Assembly (NCBI GenBank): GCA_964371715.1
Contig: CAYJNO010000003.1
Location: 29,529 to 93,528, forward strand
Direction: 5' to 3'
From: CAYJNO01 sp964371715
Lineage (GTDB): Bacteria > Bacillota_I > Bacilli_A > Erysipelotrichales > Erysipelotrichaceae
Length of the DNA: 64,000 bases
Numbering within the stretch: the stretch's first letter is position 1; every line of letters begins with the position of its first letter. The notes below the pieces were generated by a model. The model worked only from the letters and a program-made list of their open reading frames with translations, was not told the DNA's origin and searched no databases. The position numbers were made by a program, and so were the translations under genes. Positions 55,044 through 63,067 of this stretch are shown in pieces.

Positions 55044-55052
55044 GATAGTCAA
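55024..55052 (-). promoter_or_regulatory. Promoter of the rplU operon
   Basis: The minus-strand -35 is TTGACT (55047-55052) and the -10 TAGCAT (55024-55029), extended by TGA just upstream, with a 17-nt spacer. Confidence 0.65.
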
Positions 55053-55079
55053 TTATTTTTAATAATTTCAATCTGTTAT

Positions 55080-55787
55080 TTAACATCTTTTATACTTTCG
55101 TTTTTTTAATGCATGTTTTGTGATAATTACTTTATTTATATATGCTAATGCATTTGGGGCTTTACAACTATTATTGTTCATTTTAAATTCTATATCGCCT
55201 ATTTCATTTGCAATATCTATAGCTTTCTCACTTAATGGTTCAATGCATATACCAACACTTATCACAAAGTTATTCATTTGATATCTTACTCTTTGTTTTT
55301 CACTGTGAATGTTTTCTTTAATATCAGATAAGATAATTTCAATTGCATTTAAATCTAAATCCTCATCTTTTACTTCACTTATAATTGCACTATATAAACT
55401 ATAGCCAGCTGCTTTAACATACTCAATATCACTGTTTAACCATTTCATCAAAGTTTGATATTTATAATTTGATACCATGGCAACACTACTTACAACAAAT
55501 TCAGATAAAATATAGTTTTTAGATTTAATTATCCAATCTTCGAGTATTTTTTCATCTATATCTTTTGAATCAATAATTAGTCCTGCAAGATACATTGCTT
55601 CATAAATATTAGTATTATACAATGCTTTGGCAAGCTCACTATTTTTATTATATTTTTTTGCGAGTTTTTTTATATTAGCAATTTTCACTCCATATATTTC
55701 TTGTTCAATTTCATGAGTTAAATATATTTTTTTAGTGTTATCCTCACTATATTCTTTCAACTCATTTAATACTTTATTTACATCCAT
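55080..55787 (-). CDS. DNA alkylation repair protein, AlkD-like
   Basis: 235 aa, all-helical HEAT-like repeats. The YGVKIANIKKLAKKYNKN start and the SLYSAII, VRYQMNNFVISVG and APNALAYINKV segments fit the AlkD/ALK superfamily, which excises bulky or cationic alkylated bases without base flipping. Catalytic Trp/Asp residues of AlkD cannot be confidently placed, and the NNNSCKAPNA region is typical of a Firmicute sub-branch. It is a single gene divergent from the carboxypeptidase. Confidence 0.75.
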   Translation of the reverse strand: MDVNKVLNELKEYSEDNTKKIYLTHEIEQEIYGVKIANIKKLAKKYNKNSELAKALYNTNIYEAMYLAGLIIDSKDIDEKILEDWIIKSKNYILSEFVVSSVAMVSNYKYQTLMKWLNSDIEYVKAAGYSLYSAIISEVKDEDLDLNAIEIILSDIKENIHSEKQRVRYQMNNFVISVGICIEPLSEKAIDIANEIGDIEFKMNNNSCKAPNALAYINKVIITKHALKKRKYKRC

Positions 55788-55849
55788 AATTTACCTCTTT
55801 TGTTATTTAATCATAAAGTTAAAAACAATTCAACAACTGTGTTTTAGAT

Positions 55850-55877
55850 TTGTAAATTATTGATAAATTGATATAAT
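55850..55877 (+). promoter_or_regulatory. Promoter of the D,D-carboxypeptidase gene
   Basis: The -35 is TTGTAA (55850-55855), the -10 a perfect TATAAT (55872-55877), and the spacer 16 nt. It lies 20 nt upstream of the ATG. Confidence 0.6.
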
Positions 55878-55896
55878 TAATCGAAAGGTTTTAGTT

Positions 55897-57039
55897 ATGA
55901 GAAAAATTATATTATTTATTTTATTATGTTTATCGACATTTAGTTTTTTATATGCAGAGGAAGTAGAGGAAGATATCAATTCTGATTACTATTTGTTGAT
56001 AGATGTAGATTCCAAAGAAGTACTATTATCAAAAGATTCAAATGATTTAATATATCCAGCATCAATCACTAAAGCAATGTCTTTATTAGTAGGTATTGAA
56101 AATATTGAAGATTATAATGCAAGAGTTGTCCTAGATAGTGAAATTTTTTCCGGGTTATATGAAGCAAATGCCTCAATGGCTGGTTATAGCTTAAATGAAG
56201 AAGTAAGTATAGAAGATTGTTTATATGGTTTATTTTTACCATCAGGTGCCGAAGCTACAAGATGTATAGCTCATCATGTTAGTGGTAGTGAGAGTGAATT
56301 TGTTGAATTAATGAATATTAAAGCTCAAGAATTAGGTATGAATAATACAAACTTCGCTAATACCACAGGTTTACATGATGATAACCACTATACAACATTA
56401 AGTGATTTAGCTATTATGCTTGATTATGCTTTACAAAATGAAAAATTTTATGAAATCTTCACTACTGAAACATATACTGCAGAAAATGGTTTATTATTCA
56501 CAAGCACAGCTTTAAGGTTTGCAAATGCGCTGGATGAAGACCATAATATTTTAGGTGGTAAAACCGGTTATACTGGTAAAGCAGGATTAACACTTGCTTC
56601 TATTGCATCTGATGGAAACATCAACCTAATGTTTATTACTGCAATGGCAGATGTTACTGCCCACCCTAATCATGTGCAAGATGCCATAAATGTTTACCAA
56701 TACTATTTCGATAATTTCGAAAGAGTTCAACTAGTAGATAAAGATGTTGAAGTTGGTTTACATGAAGTTGAATATAAAATGTTTAATAATGAAATAACTT
56801 TGTATCCAAAAGAGGATTTATCAAAAGTGATACCAAACGATTATAATGAAATAATAATTGCCATTCAAGATAAAACACATATTCAAGCTCCAGTATTTGA
56901 AAATACTGTAGTTGCAAAAGGTGATGTTATTATTGATGGTAACTACATTACTACTATCGATTTAATAAGCAAAGAAAATGTTAAAAGAAATAATCTTTTA
57001 TATTATTGGGATATGTTTGTTACATTTATAGGTTTCTAA
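55897..57039 (+). CDS. D-alanyl-D-alanine carboxypeptidase (S11 family penicillin-binding protein)
   Basis: 380 aa. A signal peptide (MRKIILFILLCLSTFSFLYAEE) is followed by SxxK in PASITKAMS (about residue 55), the second motif as LPSGAEATR where SxN is usual, and KTG in GGKTGYTGKAG (about residue 225). A C-terminal beta domain precedes an amphipathic end (YYWDMFVTFIGF) likely to attach it to the membrane. It trims the terminal D-Ala of peptidoglycan stem peptides. The Asn-to-Ala change in SxN is seen directly; its effect is unknown. Confidence 0.87.
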   Translation: MRKIILFILLCLSTFSFLYAEEVEEDINSDYYLLIDVDSKEVLLSKDSNDLIYPASITKAMSLLVGIENIEDYNARVVLDSEIFSGLYEANASMAGYSLNEEVSIEDCLYGLFLPSGAEATRCIAHHVSGSESEFVELMNIKAQELGMNNTNFANTTGLHDDNHYTTLSDLAIMLDYALQNEKFYEIFTTETYTAENGLLFTSTALRFANALDEDHNILGGKTGYTGKAGLTLASIASDGNINLMFITAMADVTAHPNHVQDAINVYQYYFDNFERVQLVDKDVEVGLHEVEYKMFNNEITLYPKEDLSKVIPNDYNEIIIAIQDKTHIQAPVFENTVVAKGDVIIDGNYITTIDLISKENVKRNNLLYYWDMFVTFIGF

Positions 57040-57042
57040 AAT

Positions 57043-57075
57043 AAAATAAAGCACTCAATTTGAGTGCTTTATTTT
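57043..57075. terminator. Bidirectional terminator between the carboxypeptidase and PTPS-fold genes
   Basis: Two 16-nt perfectly complementary arms (57043-57058 and 57060-57075) surround one base. A/T-rich flanks suit both directions. Confidence 0.88.
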
Positions 57076-57637
57076 ATTTTTTATAACTACATTTCGGGCA
57101 ATTGCCATCTTCTTCTAATGTAACTCCACATAGCGGACATACACTAACGTTTGTATCTTTACTATATTCTTCATATGCTTGGTTTACACCACTGCTGAAG
57201 ACAATTTTTGTAATGTTCAATTTATCTTTTAATAAATCATAAACAATTTTAATCATACCTTCAACTGTCATTGTTTCCTTAGTCACAACTAAACGACAAT
57301 CTGGATATGCTGTAGCAAGATCTGTTTTAAAAGCAGGTCCTTTCATAATATTATTTGGATGACCATCTTTTATTCCTTGATCTTCATAAACTTTTAAAAT
57401 AGCTGGTAACATTGGATCATCTTCTCTTAAAACTAATGCGTGGTCAAAATTTTGCAAAACTTCCCATGCGACTTTTTTAATTTCATTACATGGATAAACC
57501 ATGTTAACTCCTTTGTTAATTTCTCCATCAACTTCTATCGTTAGAATCCCTGAGTGTCCATGAAGATATTGTGCTTCCCCTTGAAAACCATAAAAACGAT
57601 GTGCATATTGTAAATCAAATGATGTAGTGCTTTTCAT
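57074..57637 (-). CDS. PTPS/QueD-fold protein with C-terminal zinc ribbon, lacking the QueD cysteine
   Basis: 187 aa. Zinc-binding histidines H13, H26 and H28 (AHRF, LHGHSG) and the FDHALVL segment fit the 6-pyruvoyltetrahydropterin/6-carboxytetrahydropterin synthase family. The catalytic Cys four residues before HGH in QueD is Ala here, with Glu21 one position earlier. A C-terminal CPLC...CPKC zinc ribbon (C167, C170, C180, C183) is added. Activity may differ from QueD, and no queC, queE or folE is nearby. It lies 11 nt after a PerR/Fur-like regulator gene, so the two share a transcript. Confidence 0.72.
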   Translation of the reverse strand: MKSTTSFDLQYAHRFYGFQGEAQYLHGHSGILTIEVDGEINKGVNMVYPCNEIKKVAWEVLQNFDHALVLREDDPMLPAILKVYEDQGIKDGHPNNIMKGPAFKTDLATAYPDCRLVVTKETMTVEGMIKIVYDLLKDKLNITKIVFSSGVNQAYEEYSKDTNVSVCPLCGVTLEEDGNCPKCSYKK

Positions 57638-57648
57638 ATATTTCTCCT

Positions 57649-58026
57649 TTATTTTTTACACTTAGGACAGATACCTCTAAACATAATTTCATGACTATCA
57701 AACTCAAAATCATTCTTATTTTTTATTTTTTCTTCTAAATTATTTAGATATTCAAATTCTACATCATATATGGTGTTACATACATTACATTGACAATGAT
57801 AATGTTTGTTATTCAAGTGGTCAAATAAATCTGCCTTACCGCACATTGAAACTTTACTAATTTCTTTATCCTCTACTAGACTATTTAATTGTCTGTAAAC
57901 AGTAGCACGACTTATTGTCGGATGGTCAAGAACTAAAGCATCATAAATTTCATCTGCACTTCTATGTCCTTTTAATTTCTTTATCATCTCTAATACCAAT
58001 GTTTTCTGTATTGTTTGTCTTTTCAT
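57649..58026 (-). CDS. Fur-family metalloregulator, PerR-like
   Basis: About 125 aa. It has a winged helix with SRATVYRQLNSL and two structural CxxC pairs (CNVC, CPKC). Residues matching the PerR regulatory site are present: His in GHRSADEIY, Asp in ADLFDH, two His in KHYHCQC and Asp in TIYDVEF. This fits a PerR-like iron/manganese peroxide sensor better than Fur, although Zur cannot be excluded. The ATG at 58026 follows AGAGGAAAG; a start at 58047 would bury it. A 31-nt palindrome upstream is a candidate autoregulatory operator. Confidence 0.82.
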   Translation of the reverse strand: MKRQTIQKTLVLEMIKKLKGHRSADEIYDALVLDHPTISRATVYRQLNSLVEDKEISKVSMCGKADLFDHLNNKHYHCQCNVCNTIYDVEFEYLNNLEEKIKNKNDFEFDSHEIMFRGICPKCKK

Positions 58027-58101
58027 ATACTTTCCTCTTTTTATCAAGTGATATTATATCTTATTTGATATCTAATTTTCAATAGTCAATCATTACCTTC
58101 T

Positions 58102-58132
58102 ATCCTTAATGATATTATATATCATTAAGGAT
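58102..58132. promoter_or_regulatory. 31-nt perfect palindrome, candidate PerR/Fur-type operator
   Basis: Two 14-nt arms flank TAT (arms 58102-58115 and 58119-58132). The centre TGATATTATATATCA resembles a 7-1-7 Fur/PerR box. It lies 75 nt upstream of the PerR-like ATG, with a second TGATATTATAT copy near 58048. Confidence 0.65.
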
Positions 58133-58158
58133 TTAATATCAACTATTTTTTCATAAAA

Positions 58159-58188
58159 TAAAAAAGATGATTTTACTCATCTTTTTAT
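58159..58188 (-). terminator. Terminator of the DUF4358 lipoprotein gene
   Basis: A 10-bp perfect stem AAAAAGATGA/TCATCTTTTT (58161-58170 with 58177-58186) has a 6-nt loop and lies just past the stop at 58191. Confidence 0.85.
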
Positions 58189-58190
58189 AT

Positions 58191-58751
58191 TTATTTTTCT
58201 GTAGTTAATGAAGATACGATTGTTTCTGCAACTGCAGCTGAATCATGTGATACAACCATAATTACATAGTTACCTTCGGTAATTACTGTAGCATTTTTAA
58301 CTAATTCATATTGATCAGGTAAATATGTTGACCAGTTTGCATCTAAATCTACTAAACGTTTTTCGATAACTTCTTCAGCAACACTTACTTGTCCTTCAAC
58401 TGCTTCTAAAACAATAACTTCAGTAGCTGCTGTATTCATAAATGGTGAATATACTGCATAATCAGCGATATTTTCTAAAGCAGTGCTATCTAAATAGAAT
58501 AATTGTTCTAAAACAGCGCTATCGGCTTGTAATTGTGCTTGTTGTAAAGTTTCATCTGCACTAACTATTTCACCAATAGTAGCTTGTAACGCACTAACTT
58601 CAGGTGTTTCAGGTGTTTCTGTAGTTTCTGGAGCTGCTGTTACCTCAGGTGTAGCTGTAACTGCTGGAGTTTCTGTAGCTTCTGGTGTACTTGTTGATGA
58701 ACATCCAGCTAATAAAGCTCCTGCTAATAATAATACTAATAATTTTTTCAT
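58191..58751 (-). CDS. DUF4358-type lipoprotein
   Basis: About 186 aa. A type II signal peptide ends LLAGALLAGC, followed by a Thr/Pro/Glu-rich linker (about residues 20-60) and a ~120-residue domain with the DUF4358 pattern: ATEVIVLEAVEGQ, VIEKRLVDLD and NYVIMVVSHD. The ATG at 58751 follows GGGAGG by 7 nt. It is predicted to be surface-exposed and lipid-anchored; function unknown. Confidence 0.75.
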   Translation of the reverse strand: MKKLLVLLLAGALLAGCSSTSTPEATETPAVTATPEVTAAPETTETPETPEVSALQATIGEIVSADETLQQAQLQADSAVLEQLFYLDSTALENIADYAVYSPFMNTAATEVIVLEAVEGQVSVAEEVIEKRLVDLDANWSTYLPDQYELVKNATVITEGNYVIMVVSHDSAAVAETIVSSLTTEK

Positions 58752-58841
58752 TTTAATTCCTCCCGACAATTAAATAATTGTCTTAATGCATTTTATCTAA
58801 TCTTTTAATTTTTTGCAAGCATATTCACCTAATATTCAAAA

Positions 58842-59501
58842 TCAAAATAAACCTAATATATAATTGCTAATTAATTTAACTACCATACTAGCTAATTTTC
58901 CATCCACATGCAATTCATGTACACCATCTTCTAATATCATTAATATTTTATCTTCACTCTTTAAAGTATTGTAGGCATATTTAAATGATTTTATCGGAAC
59001 TATTTCATCATTTGACCCAGCTATTATCAATGTTGAATTTTCAACTAAAGAAATCGCAGGTTTTAATTTTTTTACAAGTTCAGTAAATGATTTTGCATAA
59101 TCCATATTTAGTTTTTCATCCTTGATATAATTTATTCTCTCATCATCATCAAGATTTTTTATTTTATCAACCAACCTTAAAATTGATTCTAAATTAAAGT
59201 AATAATAAGATGGTGCAATCAATATTAATTTATCAATTTTTAAAAAACTAGCAAGAAAGGCCGATATCACACCTCCCATAGAAAAACCAACTAAATCTAC
59301 GATGTAACCTTTTTCTATATAACCTTCTACAACTTTTTGAGCTCTATAAATCCAAGTCTCCCACTCAAAGTCATCAGTAGTTTCAAATAAATCAGGACAT
59401 ACAAAATCAATATTTTTTTCTTTAAACTCTTGTTTTAGCCTAAGCCATTCATTACTTCTAGCAACACCAAAACCATGAATTCCAATTACTATTTTTTTCA
59501 T
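58842..59501 (-). CDS. Alpha/beta hydrolase
   Basis: 219 aa. Oxyanion-loop HGFG is near residue 9, the nucleophile elbow GFSMGG near residue 96, the acid in IIAGSNDEIVP and the catalytic His in EDGVHELH: a complete Ser-Asp-His triad. Serine esterase or lipase-like activity is likely; substrate unknown. Its ATG overlaps the TrmH-type gene stop by four bases (ATGA), so the two are co-translated. Confidence 0.83.
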   Translation of the reverse strand: MKKIVIGIHGFGVARSNEWLRLKQEFKEKNIDFVCPDLFETTDDFEWETWIYRAQKVVEGYIEKGYIVDLVGFSMGGVISAFLASFLKIDKLILIAPSYYYFNLESILRLVDKIKNLDDDERINYIKDEKLNMDYAKSFTELVKKLKPAISLVENSTLIIAGSNDEIVPIKSFKYAYNTLKSEDKILMILEDGVHELHVDGKLASMVVKLISNYILGLF

Positions 59502-60232
59502 TTTGTTTTTCCAAAATTGTATAGAATTATCCCTGAAGCTACCGCAACATTTAATGAATCAAAATCTTTTATGGGTATAATTACATTTTGATCTGTAAGG
59601 TTTAAGATTTCATCTTTTATCCCATTTCCTTCATTCCCCATAATAAAACACATTTTTTCAACAGTAGATAATTCATTGATGTTTACAGACTTATTTAGAG
59701 CAGTCCCTACAACCATAAATCCTTCCTTTTGTAGTGATTTTATTTCACTTATTAAATCTCTTTTAATAATACTTATTTTAAACATTGCACCTTGTGATGC
59801 TCTAATACTTTTCTCATGATATATATCAACACAATCATTCGATAATATAATTTGATCATATCCAAAACATACAGCATTTCTAATAATTGCACCCATATTT
59901 GCAGGATCTCCAATATTATCTAACATTAGGATTCTTAAATATTCCTTTGGTTCTATTTCAATTTTATTACAAATACCAATATAGTTAACGTCTGACTTAT
60001 TCTGACTTAGCTTATTCATTACTTTTCTTGACACGTTTAATAAATTATTAAACTCTATGTCATTATTATAATCTTCAACAACAACCAAAGTATTAAGTGA
60101 ATTTGCTTTTATTGCTTCTTCTATTAAATGTCTTTCTTCAATAATAAACATCTTTTCTAAGTCGCGATATTTTTTTTGTTGCAATTTTAAATAATTTTTA
60201 ATTCTTTTATTTTCTAGTGAATCAATTATCAT
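59498..60232 (-). CDS. TrmH-family (SpoU) RNA 2'-O-methyltransferase
   Basis: About 244 aa. The N-terminal RNA-binding part has SLENKRIKNYLKLQQKKYR. The SPOUT knot domain has motif 1 NIGDPANMGAIIRNA, motif 2 IMGNEGNGI and motif 3 IPIKDFDSLNVAVAS. It methylates ribose in rRNA or tRNA, resembling RlmB/TrmH23S-type proteins. The ATG at 60232 follows GAGGAG; an upstream TTG at 60244 is less likely. The target nucleotide cannot be read from sequence. Confidence 0.87.
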   Translation of the reverse strand: MIIDSLENKRIKNYLKLQQKKYRDLEKMFIIEERHLIEEAIKANSLNTLVVVEDYNNDIEFNNLLNVSRKVMNKLSQNKSDVNYIGICNKIEIEPKEYLRILMLDNIGDPANMGAIIRNAVCFGYDQIILSNDCVDIYHEKSIRASQGAMFKISIIKRDLISEIKSLQKEGFMVVGTALNKSVNINELSTVEKMCFIMGNEGNGIKDEILNLTDQNVIIPIKDFDSLNVAVASGIILYNFGKTK

Positions 60233-60233
60233 T

Positions 60234-61922
60234 TTACTCCTCAATTATTTCTAATAATGCTATTGCTGCTTTTTCTAAACCATCATCTTTAGTTTCGATT
60301 CCCAATCTTGAATAAATTTCTCCAACTTTAATTTTAGATTGATATAAATTATCAAAAATTTCATCAATTAATGGAGTGCACTCTTCTTGAGATTGCATTA
60401 AACCAAATGGGTTTGCAAAGAAAGTTTTACTTAAGCCTTTTTCTTGTGTTGTACCAATCGCAAATCGTTTTCCTTCTTTAAATACTTCTTTTGCAAAGTC
60501 TATGTCTTCAAAAAGTTTTAATCCATAATTGTCATCATAATTATTAGCATACATAAAACAATCAACTTTATGATCTTGTACAACAATTGAATGTGCGGTT
60601 GTTGGGATTACAACTCTTGCATTATGTGATTCTGGATTAAAGAAAATTGATCTATCCATATCTTTATATGCACTACCTTTTTCTAAGTCGTCTAATCTAA
60701 CAAAAGCACCTATTTCACTTCCACTTGCATAAACTTTTCCATCATGGATATACATAACACCCATATCATCAAAAATAATTTCTTGTTTTACTATTTTATC
60801 TTTACCAACATAACTCAATGCTTCTATCGTCTCTGATTTACCAGCTCCACTATCACCCATTAAGACAATACCTTTTTTACTTCCATCTTTAAAGTAAACA
60901 TTTATCATTGCTCCATGGATTGGTAACTTGTTTTTCTTAAGCATTGCAAGGTTAAATAAAGTTAATGTCATTTTCTTTAAATAACCAAAATATTCGATAA
61001 CCTCATTATAAGAAACTTTACCTACCCATAAATCATTTATTACATCATATTCATATACAGTTTCATTTAATTCATCTTGATTACCAAATATTAAGATTCC
61101 GTCTATTTTATTTTTCTCACATTCATCTTTTGTAGCAATCTCAAATAAATTACTTAACCCAACTACACTTGTCATAAAATCGATATGGAAATAGATTAAA
61201 ATTGTTAATTCACCTACTTTTGCAGGATAGCATAAATACTCATCTTCTACTTTTACAAATTCATCAATTAAATGTTTTGCTGTTTTTACAAATGTACCTA
61301 CCCTTTTATTTGATTTTGGATGAAAAATTAAAGGAGTTCTTAACATCATAGTATTTATATTCGATATATCCTCTAAAGCTTCATAGCCTTTAGGTAATTT
61401 AATATCATATTTTGTTAGTAAAATAGAAGCATTTGTCCCCGCATGCAATTGGCGATATACCTTATTTCTATAACCTTGCAGTTTTTCTTCTAAATTACGA
61501 TAAAAAGATAAAATCAACTGATTAAACTTCATATCAGCATCAATAAAGTTTGCTAATTGTAAACCTTGTTGATTTTTTGCAGCAACTAATGAAAAACGTT
61601 CTTTTTTACGCCAAAAATCATATGCGCTTTCAACTATTTGTAATAAGTAACCTCGATTGTTTAAACTTTCATGTTGTATTTCATTTATATCTAACACTAA
61701 CAACATTTTCAAAAGCTTTTTTATATCTTCAACTATATTTTCTTCTAATACTCTAATTAACCATTGATATAACTCTTCATTATTCACTTTTAAATCTACT
61801 AAAAATAAATTTAAAAAAGAATTAAATGATTTAGTTTCAATTAGTGCACCAAAAGTGGTCGGATATTCATTAGTGTAGTTTAATAAAACAACATTTCTGT
61901 TAAAATAATATGATTTTTTCAT
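60234..61922 (-). CDS. Large protein with HPr-kinase/PEPCK-type P-loop, function unknown
   Basis: 562 aa. The P-loop GDSGAGKSETIEAL (about residues 353-366) matches the HPr kinase/phosphorylase form (GDSGxGKSE). It is followed by FDDMG at the position of the HprK/PEPCK acidic metal site and by VIPTTAHSIVVQDHKV. The ~340 residues before it form an alpha-rich region without a recognised motif. HPr kinase is only ~310 aa and PEP carboxykinase ~530 aa with a GLSGTGKTT P-loop, so this fits neither cleanly. It may be a PEPCK-fold protein kinase or ATPase. It is the first gene of a run with the RNA methyltransferase and the hydrolase. Confidence 0.6.
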   Translation of the reverse strand: MKKSYYFNRNVVLLNYTNEYPTTFGALIETKSFNSFLNLFLVDLKVNNEELYQWLIRVLEENIVEDIKKLLKMLLVLDINEIQHESLNNRGYLLQIVESAYDFWRKKERFSLVAAKNQQGLQLANFIDADMKFNQLILSFYRNLEEKLQGYRNKVYRQLHAGTNASILLTKYDIKLPKGYEALEDISNINTMMLRTPLIFHPKSNKRVGTFVKTAKHLIDEFVKVEDEYLCYPAKVGELTILIYFHIDFMTSVVGLSNLFEIATKDECEKNKIDGILIFGNQDELNETVYEYDVINDLWVGKVSYNEVIEYFGYLKKMTLTLFNLAMLKKNKLPIHGAMINVYFKDGSKKGIVLMGDSGAGKSETIEALSYVGKDKIVKQEIIFDDMGVMYIHDGKVYASGSEIGAFVRLDDLEKGSAYKDMDRSIFFNPESHNARVVIPTTAHSIVVQDHKVDCFMYANNYDDNYGLKLFEDIDFAKEVFKEGKRFAIGTTQEKGLSKTFFANPFGLMQSQEECTPLIDEIFDNLYQSKIKVGEIYSRLGIETKDDGLEKAAIALLEIIEE

Positions 61923-61981
61923 TTTGTCACCCTCTTTTCTATATATTATCTATTATATCAAATCTTTTATAAAATATTAAA

Positions 61982-62668
61982 TTACTTATTTGAAATATGA
62001 GCTTCGAAAAGTTGATAAAACCTTTTTGAATGATTAGGAACTACTAAATGACAATATTCATGCCATAGTACTTCATTAATAAATCCAATATTATAATGTA
62101 TCAATTTAGTATTAAGCGTAATTTTATTTTTTTGAGGCACACAAAAACCCCACTTTCCTTTTAACTCTTTTACATTAATACTTGGTTTATCTAAATTATA
62201 ATCACTAATTATTAAATCCAATCTATCTCTTAAATCGTTAATAATTTTCATCATTGATTTACTAATTAATTTATAGAAAATCTTTAAAATAAATTCTTGG
62301 TGTTCAACTATATTCAAATCTATTTCCACTTTAGTATTAATATATATAATCAATTCATTATTATTAATTTTATAATCACTAAAATTACTTCTTTTAATTG
62401 TTAATTTATAAAGTTTATCTAAGTAAAATATATGTCCATCAAAAATACCAACTTTATTCTTTTTTTGATATTCATCTTTTTTCACAACAGTTGAACTAAT
62501 CCATTTAGCTTTCTGGTTAATAAATTTTATGATTGTTATCTCATCAACCATTGGATGACACGTAACTTTAAGGTTTTCGTGATCAATAACTCTTAAATAG
62601 ATATTTTTTATATTCTTATGTTCAATATCTACATTAAATTTTTGATTATTTACATTCAGTTTTAACAT
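61982..62668 (-). CDS. YgjP-like zinc metallopeptidase (SprT/DUF45 type)
   Basis: 228 aa. The HExxH site is HEYCH (about residue 200) followed by NHSKRFYQLF, the M48/DUF45 YgjP signature, near the C-terminus. The N-terminal half is a beta-rich segment with VDIEHKNIKNIYLRV. YgjP-like proteins are associated with minigluzincin-type folds and restriction systems, but the role of this one is unknown. It is a single gene. Confidence 0.8.
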   Translation of the reverse strand: MLKLNVNNQKFNVDIEHKNIKNIYLRVIDHENLKVTCHPMVDEITIIKFINQKAKWISSTVVKKDEYQKKNKVGIFDGHIFYLDKLYKLTIKRSNFSDYKINNNELIIYINTKVEIDLNIVEHQEFILKIFYKLISKSMMKIINDLRDRLDLIISDYNLDKPSINVKELKGKWGFCVPQKNKITLNTKLIHYNIGFINEVLWHEYCHLVVPNHSKRFYQLFEAHISNK

Positions 62669-62841
62669 TTTCTTACCTATTTCTAATTTTTACTATATTA
62701 AAAATTTTAACATAGCATAATCAAAATCATCAATAAATAAATACTAACTTATTATTATTCCGTTTTTGTTATACATAATTTATTGTGGATTATAAAAAAA
62801 TAGAAATTAAAAAAATATTTTAATTTTTTTTAAAAATACTA

Positions 62842-62870
62842 TTTACAAGTCTCAAATTCTGTTGTATATT
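62842..62870 (+). promoter_or_regulatory. Promoter of tRNA-His
   Basis: The -35 is TTTACA (62842-62847), the -10 TATATT (62865-62870), and the spacer 17 nt; it ends 11 nt before the mature tRNA. Confidence 0.7.
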
Positions 62871-62881
62871 AATATAGCTAT

Positions 62882-62958
62882 GGCGGTCGTGGTGAAGTGG
62901 TTAACACATCAGATTGTGGCTCTGACATTCGGGGGTTCGATTCCCCTCGGTCGCCCCA
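62882..62958 (+). tRNA. tRNA-His (anticodon GTG), CCA encoded
   Basis: The anticodon loop TTGTGGC gives GTG. The acceptor stem GCGGTCG/CGGTCGC (two G-T pairs) is preceded by the extra G at position -1 that pairs with C73, a tRNA-His identity feature. D, anticodon (TCAGA/TCTGA) and T arms fold normally, and the 3' CCA is encoded. It is a lone tRNA with its own promoter and terminator. Confidence 0.95.
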
Positions 62959-62972
62959 TTAAATAGTATGAG

Positions 62973-62999
62973 AACAATTGCAATGCAATTGTTTTTTTT
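62973..62999 (+). terminator. Terminator of tRNA-His
   Basis: AACAATTGCA pairs with TGCAATTGTT around one base and is followed by seven T. Confidence 0.85.
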
Positions 63000-63067
63000 A
63001 TTAGTCATCAATAGTGCTACTATGCTACAATTGTACTATTATATTTAAATAATTGAGGAGATTTACT

